DNA from: a virus
Length of the DNA stretch: 64,000 nucleotides
Direction: 5' to 3' (one strand)
Virus record (IMG/VR): IMGVR_UViG_3300017991_000002
Coordinates: 62,001-126,000 of that record
Shown: positions 15,703 through 23,634 of the stretch, in pieces
Layout: every line of letters starts with the position of its first letter
Numbering within the stretch: position 1 is the first letter of the stretch
Made by a program: the position numbers and the translations under genes
The notes under the pieces: model-generated
Database searches by the model: none
Seen by the model: the letters and a program-made list of their open reading frames with translations, nothing else
What the model was told of the DNA's origin: nothing

Positions 15703-16065
15703 ATGGACGATAAACTCGCCAAAGAAATATTCGACATTAAACCAGAATGGTTTAGGGATCGATGCTCTATCTCTGTCGGGGATGGATGGTTCAATATCCT
15801 GAGGATATTGGTTGGACATTTAAAAGATGTAGTCAAGGATCAGAAATTTTCTATAACCACTATCAAGGAGAAGTTCGGCGGTCTGCGGTTTTATGTATCG
15901 GCCGTTGAGGGGGAAAGGGAATTTGACAAGGTAAATTGCCTTATAATGTTTGCCGAGAGTATGAGCTTTGTTACTTGCGAATACTGTGGACGCCCTGGAA
16001 AACCAAGGAGTGGGTCATGGGTCAAAACACTGTGCGACGACTGCCTGGAGAAGAAGAGGCCATAA
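15703..16065 (+). CDS. Conserved phage protein with C-terminal zinc knuckles
   Basis: This 120-residue protein has KEKFGGLRFYV in the middle and a terminal CEYCGRPGKP...CDDCLEKKRP four-Cys site. The combination (DGWFNIL, IKEKFGGLRFY, then zinc site) is a pattern I recognise from phage hypothetical proteins. The final 49 bases overlap the next gene in another frame. Confidence 0.75.
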   Translation: MDDKLAKEIFDIKPEWFRDRCSISVGDGWFNILRILVGHLKDVVKDQKFSITTIKEKFGGLRFYVSAVEGEREFDKVNCLIMFAESMSFVTCEYCGRPGKPRSGSWVKTLCDDCLEKKRP

Positions 16066-16688
16066 ACGATTCAATAAGTAATGTAAAGGGACACCTTGAA
16101 CCTCTTGCTCTTTTTAGCCTTAAGGAATTGGGCAGAGATTTGGTTTCCTATTTCAACCGTATAAGTGTTACCGGAACCTCACTGGAAGTGGTTGGGATAC
16201 GGCTATTCAGAACACATGGCTATGTAGCTCTTAAATGTACCCTGGAGAACGGGTACAAGGAGACTCGCCTACTCCAGATAACCATAAAAAAGAGGGTAGC
16301 GTCTTATGTGTGTCATGTATTTGAAGAGGGATACTTTAATCATTTTGATTGCCCAGATAGTATATTAAGCCTGCTGTCCCCGCCTGATACGGAAGTGATC
16401 GGGGAGTGGAGGGAGAACTGCAGAGAGAGGAACATGAGGTATGATGAAGCAAGGAGAGCGTGGAGAAGGTTAAAACCTGGTGACATTATCGAGGTTCATG
16501 GTTATAGATACATGCTGATAAGCAAAAGGGGCCAGATATGGTCGCAGGAAGTAGACTGGGACGCCCCATTTCGCTGTGCATTCATCAGGCCCCACTGTAA
16601 ACTCCACAAGACCGAAGTTGTCGGTAAAAGATCCATTTGTCCCCTTGTGAAGCAGCAATTTGGCCTAAGGACAATACCTAGGAGATGA
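16017..16688 (+). CDS. Hypothetical protein (223 aa)
   Basis: I start at ATG 16017 because AAGGAG lies six bases upstream, inside the preceding gene. The C-terminal part holds GDIIEVHGYRYMLISKRGQIWSQEV, beta-rich and possibly SH3-like, and ends with a basic tail. There is no tag. No family recognised. Confidence 0.65.
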   Translation: MGQNTVRRLPGEEEAINDSISNVKGHLEPLALFSLKELGRDLVSYFNRISVTGTSLEVVGIRLFRTHGYVALKCTLENGYKETRLLQITIKKRVASYVCHVFEEGYFNHFDCPDSILSLLSPPDTEVIGEWRENCRERNMRYDEARRAWRRLKPGDIIEVHGYRYMLISKRGQIWSQEVDWDAPFRCAFIRPHCKLHKTEVVGKRSICPLVKQQFGLRTIPRR

Positions 16689-17053
16689 GCATGAAAATAG
16701 GAAGGAGTTTAAGCGCCTGTGTTGCAGACATTGCTGAGGGAAAAGTTGATATAAACGACGTTGAATATATTGAAGCAGGAACGAAGGCTAAGTCCGATGA
16801 AGATTGGGAGTATGTATTCAAGTTTTATGCGAGAACGATGTGGAGAAAAGATCCGGACAAGTGCCGCGAGATTGCACAAAGTCTCATAAAAGAGCATAAG
16901 GTAATTCAAACAAGACTCATGAGACTGCCTGCCAAACCATTCCCCACATGGAGACCCGCCACCAGGACAGTGTTTATTTCAAAGAGGGAAATGTCGAGTA
17001 GTCCAATTACTCGGACCAAGAGAATAATTAAACTAGGAAAGGAGACTCCATGA
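16685..17053 (+). CDS. Helical protein with C-terminal KRIIKL tag
   Basis: 122 residues starting at an ATGA overlap. The helical N-terminal two thirds are followed by a Pro/Ser/Thr-rich linker and the end TKRIIKLGKETP, a weak tag variant. Function unknown. Confidence 0.65.
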   Translation: MSMKIGRSLSACVADIAEGKVDINDVEYIEAGTKAKSDEDWEYVFKFYARTMWRKDPDKCREIAQSLIKEHKVIQTRLMRLPAKPFPTWRPATRTVFISKREMSSSPITRTKRIIKLGKETP

Positions 17054-17514
17054 GTAACAAAAAACTCTATGTGATTATGATCTGGGGGGATGTTGAGCCC
17101 AAGGTATTTGGACCTTATAATACTGCCCACGAGCGTGACCGGAAGGCACTTGCTCTAAAGGAAGAGCACGGTGACAATAACGGCATTTTTAGGGCGGAGG
17201 TTGGGGACTATCTATTGTCCGTTCGGGCTTATCCCCATCATTTTTTTAACCCCGAAGATACTCAGTGTAGGATATGCGGCAATATGCATACCCCGAAGGG
17301 AGAAGAGCTATGTCGACGGTGCAATATTCTGAGCCAGAGTATAGAACACAATCCAGAGGTAGCAATTAAAATATTGGAGAGTATCCCAGAATCTGGAATA
17401 GCCGATATGAAGGAAGCGTGTCAGGCCGTTATCGATCGGTGGGAGGAAGGTGACCTTGCCGAGGCTGCCAGACAATGCCAAGATGCTCTCAATAGATTGA
17501 ACCTGAAGGAGTAA
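17050..17514 (+). CDS. Zinc-knuckle protein with helical C-terminus (154 aa)
   Basis: The N-terminal domain contains VIMIWGDVEPKVFGPYNT, a pattern of small phage proteins, then a four-Cys site CRICGNMHTP...CRRC around residues 75-95, then helices. Starts at an ATGA overlap with the tagged gene upstream. No tag. Function unknown. Confidence 0.7.
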   Translation: MSNKKLYVIMIWGDVEPKVFGPYNTAHERDRKALALKEEHGDNNGIFRAEVGDYLLSVRAYPHHFFNPEDTQCRICGNMHTPKGEELCRRCNILSQSIEHNPEVAIKILESIPESGIADMKEACQAVIDRWEEGDLAEAARQCQDALNRLNLKE

Positions 17515-17516
17515 AA

Positions 17517-17858
17517 ATGCCTTCTTTACTTATGGACATTGTATGGGAATGCTGGAATGAGGAGAGCAGCTGTAAATCTTGCCCCTGCAAGGATCACTGT
17601 AAAGATGGGAGGGTTTTTTATGAGGAATGCGACATAGAGTTTTACTACGAGGAAGAGAACAAGGGTAGTTGGCACGAGGAATCTCATGGCTCACATGTTG
17701 ACATTTCGTCTGTCTACTACAGGGGAGAAGATATTTTCACCACACTCCCGTCTTCACTCCTCGATGACCTAACCGAGGAAGTTTTAACTGCGTATGAAAA
17801 TCAATGCGCCGATAATTATATGCAGGAGCGGTATGAAGCCTACCTCGAAAGAGATTAG
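17517..17858 (+). CDS. Cys-rich acidic protein (113 aa)
   Basis: After AAGGAGTAAAA the product carries a Cys cluster (CWNEESSCKSCPCKDHCKDG, then CD) in its first 40 residues, suggesting bound metal, and an acidic Tyr-rich remainder. It lacks the tag. A small GTCGGG/CCCGAC hairpin (about 17914-17933) lies in the gap after it. Confidence 0.65.
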   Translation: MPSLLMDIVWECWNEESSCKSCPCKDHCKDGRVFYEECDIEFYYEEENKGSWHEESHGSHVDISSVYYRGEDIFTTLPSSLLDDLTEEVLTAYENQCADNYMQERYEAYLERD

Positions 17859-17950
17859 GAAATATGTGAGTTATTATGCATACCGCAATATGAGTATTTT
17901 GTTCACACAACAACGTCGGGGGACTATACCCGACAAAAAGGAGGAGTAAC

Positions 17951-18373
17951 ATGAATCTCTGGGCATGGACATTCAACGTAAAACAAGAGATGGTAGAGAC
18001 TAATGAGAAGAAAGAAAATGGGAAACCGAGGTTTAAGTCCGCTTATAAGCTTAATCAAGTGTTCCCCAAAGTTATTCAAGGAGGCAGGATCAAGAAGGAA
18101 TGGAGCGGGGGAGAAGTTGGAAAAGGGAAGCTTTACAGGAATGTGGAGTTTACAGACAACGAGCACAAAAGAAGAACGGCCAGAGCTTTTGAGGAGGCAA
18201 ACAGGGAGATAAATCGTCTTCTTAATGATGGGAGGAATCTTATGGGTGTCGTCGTTTGTGAGAAGGACGGCAAATACGGCATCTCCGTATGTTCAGCATA
18301 CGAAGATAAGTTCAAGCTTCCCAGGGGGATTGATATCGCGAGGGGGAGAGTGGTCAAGGCATTGAACACATAA
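17951..18373 (+). CDS. Hypothetical protein (140 aa)
   Basis: Begins after AAAGGAGGAG. The protein has a basic N-terminal part (GGRIKKEW, GKGKLYRNVEF), a helix HKRRTARAFEEANREINRLL, and a final beta segment (MGVVVCEKDGKYGISVCS). No known domain and no tag. Followed by a strong hairpin. Confidence 0.65.
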   Translation: MNLWAWTFNVKQEMVETNEKKENGKPRFKSAYKLNQVFPKVIQGGRIKKEWSGGEVGKGKLYRNVEFTDNEHKRRTARAFEEANREINRLLNDGRNLMGVVVCEKDGKYGISVCSAYEDKFKLPRGIDIARGRVVKALNT

Positions 18374-18386
18374 TTCCGTAATAAGG

Positions 18387-18426
18387 CAGGGAGGATCCGT
18401 CGTCTTCTTAGCACGGATCCTCCCTG
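18387..18426 (+). terminator. 14-bp perfect stem-loop, possible terminator
   Basis: CAGGGAGGATCCGT (18387-18400) is perfectly complementary to 18413-18426 with a 12-nt loop. It lies 14 bases after a stop codon but is followed by GGGGAG instead of T, so it is either a factor-dependent or 3'-end-stabilising structure, not a classical terminator. Confidence 0.5.
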
Positions 18427-18463
18427 GGGGAGATACAGAGTAACTCTTTCGGTAGGTAAGACT

Positions 18464-18604
18464 ATGGAAGGATGGATTATTGTTAATGTTGAATTTGACG
18501 AAGTGTACGATCCCGAGATTTATAGATCGTACGAGGAGGCCAAGTCATCAGAATATGCTGACTTGGATAATGCCATGATTATTAAGATAGGCACATTTAA
18601 CTAG
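18464..18604 (+). CDS. Very small protein (46 aa)
   Basis: ATG 18464 after GGTAGGTAAG opens a 46-codon frame (MEGWIIVNVEFDEVYDP...) with a beta-strand start, acidic helix and YADLDNAMIIKIG end. It resembles the 55-residue protein at 14977 in style. Placement between the hairpin and the ribosome-binding site of the next gene supports it. Confidence 0.55.
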   Translation: MEGWIIVNVEFDEVYDPEIYRSYEEAKSSEYADLDNAMIIKIGTFN

Positions 18605-18618
18605 GGAGGAGGTTCTAT

Positions 18619-19065
18619 ATGACTTCAGTAAGATCTTATGCCGTCCTTGGGGTAAGGATTGATAAAGAGAAGCTTTATAAGAGGGTAAGAATCAGGGGAT
18701 GTCAAGAGTGCGATGATGAGGGGGGAATCTCTCCCAAGAATGAGATGTGCCCAGATGAGGAGTCAAGCAAGAACTTCACTTACTGTCCTGTATGTGGCCA
18801 TGCCCCATTTTGTGATGAGTTGATTCCCATAGAAGGATTTGATCCATGGGATTTAACGCTTCATAGAGAGGAGCTAATATCCTCCCATGAGGACTTCTAC
18901 TATGGAGTATGGTCACAGGACTCATGGGATGGCCGTGACTGTGCAAACTTCACAGGGTTGATGGATCCGGCAGCGGCAATGGAAGAGATTAAAAACTTCC
19001 TCGAGCCTCTAGGGTTATGGAACCCCGACGAGTTCGGGATATGGGGTATACTGGACGCATCATGA
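18619..19065 (+). CDS. Cys-rich protein (148 aa)
   Basis: The start follows GGGAGGAGG. Cys residues are arranged as CQEC, C and CPVCGHAPFC in the first 70 residues, so one or two zinc sites are likely. The second half is acidic, Trp-rich and Cys-poor. It begins MTSVRSYAVLGVRI. No tag. Function unknown. Confidence 0.7.
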   Translation: MTSVRSYAVLGVRIDKEKLYKRVRIRGCQECDDEGGISPKNEMCPDEESSKNFTYCPVCGHAPFCDELIPIEGFDPWDLTLHREELISSHEDFYYGVWSQDSWDGRDCANFTGLMDPAAAMEEIKNFLEPLGLWNPDEFGIWGILDAS

Positions 19066-19238
19066 AAGCAAAAAGGTGGTATTTGAAGTGGCCGTTGGAT
19101 GCCTATGCACTCGGCCCAAAAGAGTTCGAAAAACCTGTAAGTGAGAAGGAGGTCAGGGATTTTGCCCGGAGATGGGAGGGAGTCAAGCGTCTTCCTCAAG
19201 GGTTTCATTGTTGGCCTGCTTCAGAGAAAGGAAATTGA
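19062..19238 (+). CDS. Small protein (58 aa)
   Basis: ATG 19062 overlaps the preceding stop by ATGA. The product is basic and Trp-rich (KAKRWYLKWPLDAYALGPKEF) and short. No domain recognised. The following start is two bases after its stop. Confidence 0.55.
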   Translation: MKAKRWYLKWPLDAYALGPKEFEKPVSEKEVRDFARRWEGVKRLPQGFHCWPASEKGN

Positions 19239-19239
19239 A

Positions 19240-19554
19240 ATGGATAATTTATGGGACTTCTATCATGGGGAAATTCCAGGGTACGTTGTTTCTGCTGATG
19301 AGGAATCTTTCACCTTAAATATACGAGGGGTTCTCGATGAACGGATAGAACTTGTGGTTACTGTGAACGATGTTGCGGAGTACTTCGCTACACAGGCTCG
19401 ATCGATGTCGGGAATGAGATCACTGGCTGGTCACTACGGAGATTGGAGGCAAATAGATCAACTGGCACAGGAAGTATTATCATGGTTCAAATTTGTGAAT
19501 ATAGAGGGAATGAGAAAAGCGTCTTTGTCTCTTGGATTGATCCCAAAGTTCTAG
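19240..19554 (+). CDS. Hypothetical protein (104 aa)
   Basis: I start at ATG 19240 after AAAGGAAATTG. The protein has a beta-rich N-terminal half (GEIPGYVVSADEESFTLNI) and helical C-terminal half. No tag, no Cys cluster, no family recognised. Confidence 0.65.
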   Translation: MDNLWDFYHGEIPGYVVSADEESFTLNIRGVLDERIELVVTVNDVAEYFATQARSMSGMRSLAGHYGDWRQIDQLAQEVLSWFKFVNIEGMRKASLSLGLIPKF

Positions 19555-19566
19555 GAGGGTAAGAAT

Positions 19567-19947
19567 ATGCTAATAATAAAACCATTGGATGATATTCACG
19601 GTCCCGAGTCAGAGAACACTATTCAAGATCTTTATAGGTTGTACAATTGCGTAAAGGTCAATCTTCCAGAGGATGAATCAAAGTGGGTCTCTGGTAATGG
19701 CGAGGGTGTATGGGCTGCTCCTTGCTCTGAGGAGGACTCTCAAAAATGTCGGGATGATAACAGCTACCATGAAGATGCTTTTGTCAGATTAATGAATCAG
19801 CCCCTTTTTCACCCACTTATCTGGGGAGATAAAATCAGGGTACAGACACGAGGTGATAAAAGACCTGTCGCCTATTTGGAGGAGATGTCCGAGGAAGACA
19901 TGAAGGGATACATTAACAGGCTCCTTGCAGAGGATGAAAAAGAGTAA
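19567..19947 (+). CDS. Acidic hypothetical protein (126 aa)
   Basis: Starts after TAGGAGGGTAAG. It is strongly acidic (EEMSEEDMKGYINRLLAEDEKE at the end is helical) with a central VWAAPCSEEDSQKC. The next gene starts immediately after its stop. Function unknown. Confidence 0.65.
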   Translation: MLIIKPLDDIHGPESENTIQDLYRLYNCVKVNLPEDESKWVSGNGEGVWAAPCSEEDSQKCRDDNSYHEDAFVRLMNQPLFHPLIWGDKIRVQTRGDKRPVAYLEEMSEEDMKGYINRLLAEDEKE

Positions 19948-20262
19948 ATGGACGAAAGGATGCAACATATTCAGAATATGGCGGAAAGGCGTGGGTCTGC
20001 AATCGTGTGTAAACTGAACCTCGAGGATTCCTCCCGTAACCGCTCGCAGCTCACGGTTCGTGTAGATTCAACAGGTTGGTTATCTTATCAGTTAGGAAAC
20101 GGGTCCCTGAGCAACCTGCAATGCAGTGGATTCGGCCCAGAAAGATTTGATAGACATGATACGGTTAATGAACTTGCTAAGACCATAAAATTCTGGGTTA
20201 GGGGAGGCACAAGAAAGGTGCTGGCAGTTATCACTGGAAAGGAGATGTATGATGCCGGCTGA
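19948..20262 (+). CDS. Hypothetical protein (104 aa)
   Basis: No space separates it from the preceding stop. It is a beta-rich N-terminal domain with a helical end; GTRKVLAVITGKE near the C-terminus is a weak relative of the shared tag followed by twelve residues, too divergent for me to count. Its end overlaps the next gene by 14 bases. Confidence 0.6.
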   Translation: MDERMQHIQNMAERRGSAIVCKLNLEDSSRNRSQLTVRVDSTGWLSYQLGNGSLSNLQCSGFGPERFDRHDTVNELAKTIKFWVRGGTRKVLAVITGKEMYDAG

Positions 20263-20566
20263 AATGAAATCAGAAGTAACATTCGAAGTTGACGCAAGAT
20301 CTCTGGCCAAAGCATTTTGTGATATGGGTTCCAACGAACAGGCCGAGTTCTTTTCCCATGTCCGATTCTTCAGTTCGCAGTGGGAGGACGGTACTTGGGT
20401 TCATCAGGCACATTGGATCTGTGAGGACTTGAGTGAGGATGGGAGATACATTCTTAGGGCATTTCTCGCTTACCTCTCACCGGGAGAGAAAGCACCGAAT
20501 CCTCCTAAAAATGTGAGAAAATCTGTCGGATCAACAGCAACCAGGAAACTTACCGTTAAAAAGTAA
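20249..20566 (+). CDS. Hypothetical protein with C-terminal RKLTV tag
   Basis: Two adjacent ATG codons (20249, 20252) follow AAAGGAG; either could be used. The 105-residue protein ends STATRKLTVKK after a Pro/Lys/Ser-rich linker, a clear tag. The body (VRFFSSQWEDGTWVHQAHW) is Trp-rich. Function unknown. Confidence 0.7.
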   Translation: MMPAEMKSEVTFEVDARSLAKAFCDMGSNEQAEFFSHVRFFSSQWEDGTWVHQAHWICEDLSEDGRYILRAFLAYLSPGEKAPNPPKNVRKSVGSTATRKLTVKK

Positions 20567-20574
20567 GGAGATGT

Positions 20575-20901
20575 ATGATGGCTTATGAAAATCAGATCAA
20601 GTGTAATCGGTGTGGGAAGTCTATACTTCCCATGCCGGAGGACGCCTCTCCAGAAGAGTTGTTATGCGATGGCTGTTATGAGTCAGAGCAGGTAAAAGCT
20701 GCATATGAGAATAGTGAATGTCCTGATTGTGGCGAGGCAATACCTGTCCATGTAAAAGAGGGTGAAGCCTGTAGGAACTGTGGCCATGTGTTTTGGAGTG
20801 ACCACACAAAAGAGAATAGCGATTATTGCCCAAAATGCGGTTGCCATTGGATTACTCACAATGACGACGGAAGCTGCGTCGATAATAAGGAGGCGGAATG
20901 A
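20575..20901 (+). CDS. Multi-zinc-ribbon protein (108 aa)
   Basis: Nine Cys pairs or singles form about two to three zinc knuckles: CNRCGKS...CDGC, CPDCGEAI...CRNCGHVFW, CPKCGCHW. Start is ATG 20575 or 20578 after AAGGAG. Such tandem ribbons usually bind nucleic acid or RNA polymerase. It overlaps the next gene by ATGA and lacks the tag. Confidence 0.75.
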   Translation: MMAYENQIKCNRCGKSILPMPEDASPEELLCDGCYESEQVKAAYENSECPDCGEAIPVHVKEGEACRNCGHVFWSDHTKENSDYCPKCGCHWITHNDDGSCVDNKEAE

Positions 20902-21095
20902 GCAAACGTCTGGTTACAACCATACCCGTGGGTAACTTGAGGTACCTTCGGGAGAAGCTAGGGGAGAGAGCTTTTCAGGACGCTGTCCAGCAGGTGGTGC
21001 ACAGGGTAGGGGCCGAACTGAGAGAAGAGCTTTTATCTCATGCGGACAACTATTCAAATGAGTGGTATCATATTCGGATTGAGCCGGGCCGATGA
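20898..21095 (+). CDS. Small helical protein (65 aa)
   Basis: Starts at an ATGA overlap after GGAGGCGG. A short helical protein (YLREKLGERAFQDAVQQVV), its last 38 bases overlapping a Cys-containing small gene. No family recognised. Confidence 0.6.
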   Translation: MSKRLVTTIPVGNLRYLREKLGERAFQDAVQQVVHRVGAELREELLSHADNYSNEWYHIRIEPGR

Positions 21096-21216
21096 TGGAG
21101 ATTATTGCGATAAGTGCGGTCTTGGTCCAGAAAACCATAAACCAGATGGGGCATGCGATGATGATTGGGCCAAGCACCCTAACCCTGCAGGTCCTGGTTA
21201 CATAGAGGATGTATGA
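21058..21216 (+). CDS. Small Cys/Asp-rich protein (52 aa)
   Basis: This 52-codon frame begins at ATG 21058 inside the previous gene and ends at an ATGA overlap with the next. It carries DYCDKCGLGPENHKP followed by CDDDW, a likely small metal-binding fold. The compact packing against both neighbours is the main support; the ribosome-binding site is weak. Confidence 0.55.
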   Translation: MSGIIFGLSRADDGDYCDKCGLGPENHKPDGACDDDWAKHPNPAGPGYIEDV

Positions 21217-21767
21217 GAGAAATAACTGATTATCTTGACTCCCTTGTAGAGGAGTGGATAGAGAAAGTAAAACCACTGATAGTTACGAGAGCCTCAGACA
21301 CAGCCAGCTTCGTAGAGTATTGGTGGATTAAACGATCTGAGCTACACGAAGACAGAGTATCTCAATGGAGCAATATAACAAAGGGTACCGAGTATACAGC
21401 TGAAATGTTTTACAATGCCGAGTCTTGGGAGGAGGCGGCCCATGTATGTCTTGCAGCGGGCTTTTCGTCGTTTGAGACTAAACCTGAGCACGCCTGGTGC
21501 GGTGATCTTGTTCGACTGGCCGATGATATGGTTATTGCAATAAATGACAGGTATCCGCACATCGGCTGGCCCTGGGCGTGTAGAAATCATATTCCGGAAA
21601 GGCTTGAATGCATAGCACCGAAGGAGGACTTTGGTGTGTACAGTTTATTCGAAAGGATAATGGCGGAGCAGATCATCACGTTTGCTTTATGGGTCCCGCT
21701 TTGTATGTGTGATGACAGCCCGCCCCTGCTTACCCCGAAACTCAGTGTGGTTGGAGGTAAGCTATGA
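21213..21767 (+). CDS. Hypothetical protein (184 aa)
   Basis: A helical, Trp-rich protein (WWIKRSELHED, HIGWPWACRNHIP) starting at an ATGA overlap. It ends LLTPKLSVVGGKL, which only faintly recalls the tag, so I do not count it. No family recognised. Confidence 0.65.
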   Translation: MREITDYLDSLVEEWIEKVKPLIVTRASDTASFVEYWWIKRSELHEDRVSQWSNITKGTEYTAEMFYNAESWEEAAHVCLAAGFSSFETKPEHAWCGDLVRLADDMVIAINDRYPHIGWPWACRNHIPERLECIAPKEDFGVYSLFERIMAEQIITFALWVPLCMCDDSPPLLTPKLSVVGGKL

Positions 21768-22009
21768 GGTTCTACAAAACCGTAATCATGATGGAGGTGC
21801 TGTCAGACTCTGATGGCCCCTCCGTCCCAGACATGGAGCTCATAGATCTTGCCGAGCAGGTAGTTCATGGTGACATGAGTGCTAAGTGGGATGTGACTCA
21901 GCACTATGAGATTAATCGTGAGCAGTTTATTAAAGAGTGCGAGCTACAAGGAACGTACCCGGGGTTCTTCCTCGGAGATGATTATGAAGATGAGGAGGAT
22001 GATGATTAA
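21764..22009 (+). CDS. Acidic small protein (81 aa)
   Basis: Overlaps the preceding gene by ATGA and follows TTGGAGG. The last ten residues are nearly all Asp/Glu (DDYEDEEDDD). Its acidic codons (GAGGAGGAT) supply the ribosome-binding site of the next gene. A DNA-mimic role is conceivable from the acidic tail but is not otherwise supported. Confidence 0.65.
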   Translation: MRFYKTVIMMEVLSDSDGPSVPDMELIDLAEQVVHGDMSAKWDVTQHYEINREQFIKECELQGTYPGFFLGDDYEDEEDDD

Positions 22010-22160
22010 ACGCATATTGTACTTCCTGAGACGAATAGATCTCTACTTCACGGGGGGTTGGGAGCTTTGTGGTAACTGTAAACGCTTCAGTCCCTCTCGT
22101 TATCTATGGTGCCCTTATTGCGGGGGCGACGAGAGGAGGTATCGAGATTATGGCGGATAG
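21999..22160 (+). CDS. Small basic zinc-ribbon protein (53 aa)
   Basis: ATG 21999 or 22002 lies next to GAGGAGG; an ATG at 21990 is also possible. After a basic helix (IKRILYFLRRIDLYF) there is a four-Cys ribbon CGNCKRF...CPYCGG. It overlaps its neighbours on both sides. Function unknown. Confidence 0.6.
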   Translation: MMIKRILYFLRRIDLYFTGGWELCGNCKRFSPSRYLWCPYCGGDERRYRDYGG

Positions 22161-22506
22161 AGTATTTCTTCCACCGAATTACATAAAAGCGCCTGACTTA
22201 CATCCACTGGATACGTATATGGAGAGGTATGAGGAGTATCGGAGGGCTATACAGGCTTTTTGTGAGGAGCAAGGTAAAGGGTCATTTCGAGGCCGGGAGA
22301 TAAGGTTTCCCGTAGCTGATGGGTACGCATGCTATTTTATATTTAGCCTTAGGCCAGTGGTCTTGATAAAGGATGATAGTGGGGACGGCTGGGACTATGC
22401 CCACATCGATGACTTGAAAGTCAGTACCCTCAAAGAGGAGGCTGAAAGACTCGAAAAACTTAACAAGCTGTTTGCAGGCAACAAGAAGGAGGAGGACGAT
22501 GCGTAA
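22150..22506 (+). CDS. Hypothetical protein (118 aa)
   Basis: Start at ATG 22150 with GAGAGGAGG about 11 bases upstream. The protein has a Pro/Tyr-rich N-terminus (RVFLPPNYIKAPDLHP), then helical and beta segments with YACYFIFSL, and ends in an acidic helix. No family recognised. Confidence 0.65.
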   Translation: MADRVFLPPNYIKAPDLHPLDTYMERYEEYRRAIQAFCEEQGKGSFRGREIRFPVADGYACYFIFSLRPVVLIKDDSGDGWDYAHIDDLKVSTLKEEAERLEKLNKLFAGNKKEEDDA

Positions 22507-22663
22507 ATATTTATGCTGGTTACTCGGGCACAGTTATATCTGCCTGTTCCGGTACCATTGGGGCACGGGCAACGTGCCGGACGGACGTCCGATGGGAAGT
22601 GAAGTATCGTGCTGGATGTGTCAGCACTGCGGCAAACAAAGGACGGAGCAGTATGATGGATAA
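22499..22663 (+). CDS. Small DUF1660-like Cys protein (54 aa)
   Basis: ATG 22499 after AAGGAGGAGG. The start MRKYLCWLLGHSYICLF and the later CWMCQHCGKQR resemble small phage proteins of the DUF1660 type (LC..LGHk...C.RCGk), inferred zinc binders of unknown role. It overlaps the next gene by eleven bases. Confidence 0.65.
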   Translation: MRKYLCWLLGHSYICLFRYHWGTGNVPDGRPMGSEVSCWMCQHCGKQRTEQYDG

Positions 22664-23012
22664 CTACACACCCGGACCTTGGGACTGGAACATAGATGAG
22701 AGAGGATCGCTTACTCAGCAACGGTATAATCGTTACCATACTTTGTATGCTCGAGGGGGAGTAAAAGTTCTTCACCATTGGGATCAGTATTGTGATGATT
22801 CCGGCTTAGAATTATCCGACGAGGATGCTAAGTTAATTGAATCTGCTCCGGATCTTTTGGAGGCTTGTGAGAGTCTTCTTGACGCAGCCTCGGCCACAAC
22901 GGCAGGAGATACAGATTATTCTGCCTGGCACCGATGCACGGCTGCCGATATTGGGGGCATTCTCAATAAGGTTAGAATAGCCATAAAAAAGGCAAAGGGG
23001 GAGTTAATATGA
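22653..23012 (+). CDS. TPGPW-family phage protein, copy 1
   Basis: The 119-residue protein begins with DNYTPGPWDWNID and has AKLIESAPDLLEACESLLDA near the middle, the two signatures of a widespread small phage family. The end is a helix KVRIAIKKAKGELI. Two more relatives lie at 23009 and 24536. The function of this family is not known to me. Confidence 0.8.
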   Translation: MMDNYTPGPWDWNIDERGSLTQQRYNRYHTLYARGGVKVLHHWDQYCDDSGLELSDEDAKLIESAPDLLEACESLLDAASATTAGDTDYSAWHRCTAADIGGILNKVRIAIKKAKGELI

Positions 23013-23329
23013 AGGGAACTCACACACCTGGCCCGTGGTCAAGCCACCCAAATTGTAAGGAAGGTAAGGGAACCGCATCGTGGTCGATAATATCTGATGA
23101 TTCCTTTGCCACTATAGCAATTGTTTACAAAGAAAGTATCCCCTCCCAGCAAGAATCGAACGCTAAACTACTCGCAGCAGCCCCGGAATTGCTGTCTGCT
23201 CTGGACTATCTTTTATTACACACTGTGGATGATAACCTCAAACACGGGATCGGATTAACCGAAAATGAGGAAGAGGCCAGACAACGAGCGCTTGATGCAA
23301 TCGCAAAAGCGAAGGGAGAGGAAGCATGA
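23009..23329 (+). CDS. TPGPW-family phage protein, copy 2
   Basis: This 106-residue paralog of the preceding gene begins GTHTPGPWSSH and has NAKLLAAAPELLSALDYLL, then ends with a helix ALDAIAKAKGEEA. It overlaps both neighbours by ATGA. Tandem duplication is likely. Confidence 0.8.
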   Translation: MKGTHTPGPWSSHPNCKEGKGTASWSIISDDSFATIAIVYKESIPSQQESNAKLLAAAPELLSALDYLLLHTVDDNLKHGIGLTENEEEARQRALDAIAKAKGEEA

Positions 23330-23634
23330 GACGTGAAATTAAAGAAGTAATCAAAGAGTTTGAGGAGGTTCAGGAAAGTCTCAGGGACTTTGGAGCAGGA
23401 GATACGGAGCCCGATTGGGTATTCCATAACGTGATTCGATGCGCCGTTCAAGGGAAGGACTTTCCGGCAAACGAACCTGAGTATTGGGAGTTGTTTGAGA
23501 CCGAAGAGGGGTGGACAGAGGCTGCTCGGATGATGACAACAGCGGCCGAGAAGGTTTATAATTTCGTCCGCGAGGAGGCTAAGATAGCAGACATTGAATA
23601 TCTTCGGAGCTATTGCTGGCGTGTGGACTTTTGA
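23326..23634 (+). CDS. Acidic hypothetical protein (102 aa)
   Basis: An acidic, helical protein (EVIKEFEEVQESLRDFGAG) starting at an ATGA overlap after GAGAGGAAGC. It ends YCWRVDF. Its last 41 bases overlap the upstream extension of the methyltransferase gene. No family recognised. Confidence 0.65.
   Translation: MRREIKEVIKEFEEVQESLRDFGAGDTEPDWVFHNVIRCAVQGKDFPANEPEYWELFETEEGWTEAARMMTTAAEKVYNFVREEAKIADIEYLRSYCWRVDF

Noticed and set aside
21764-22009. DNA-mimic anti-restriction protein
   Set aside because: Only the last ten residues are highly acidic; the body is not, and there is no other support.
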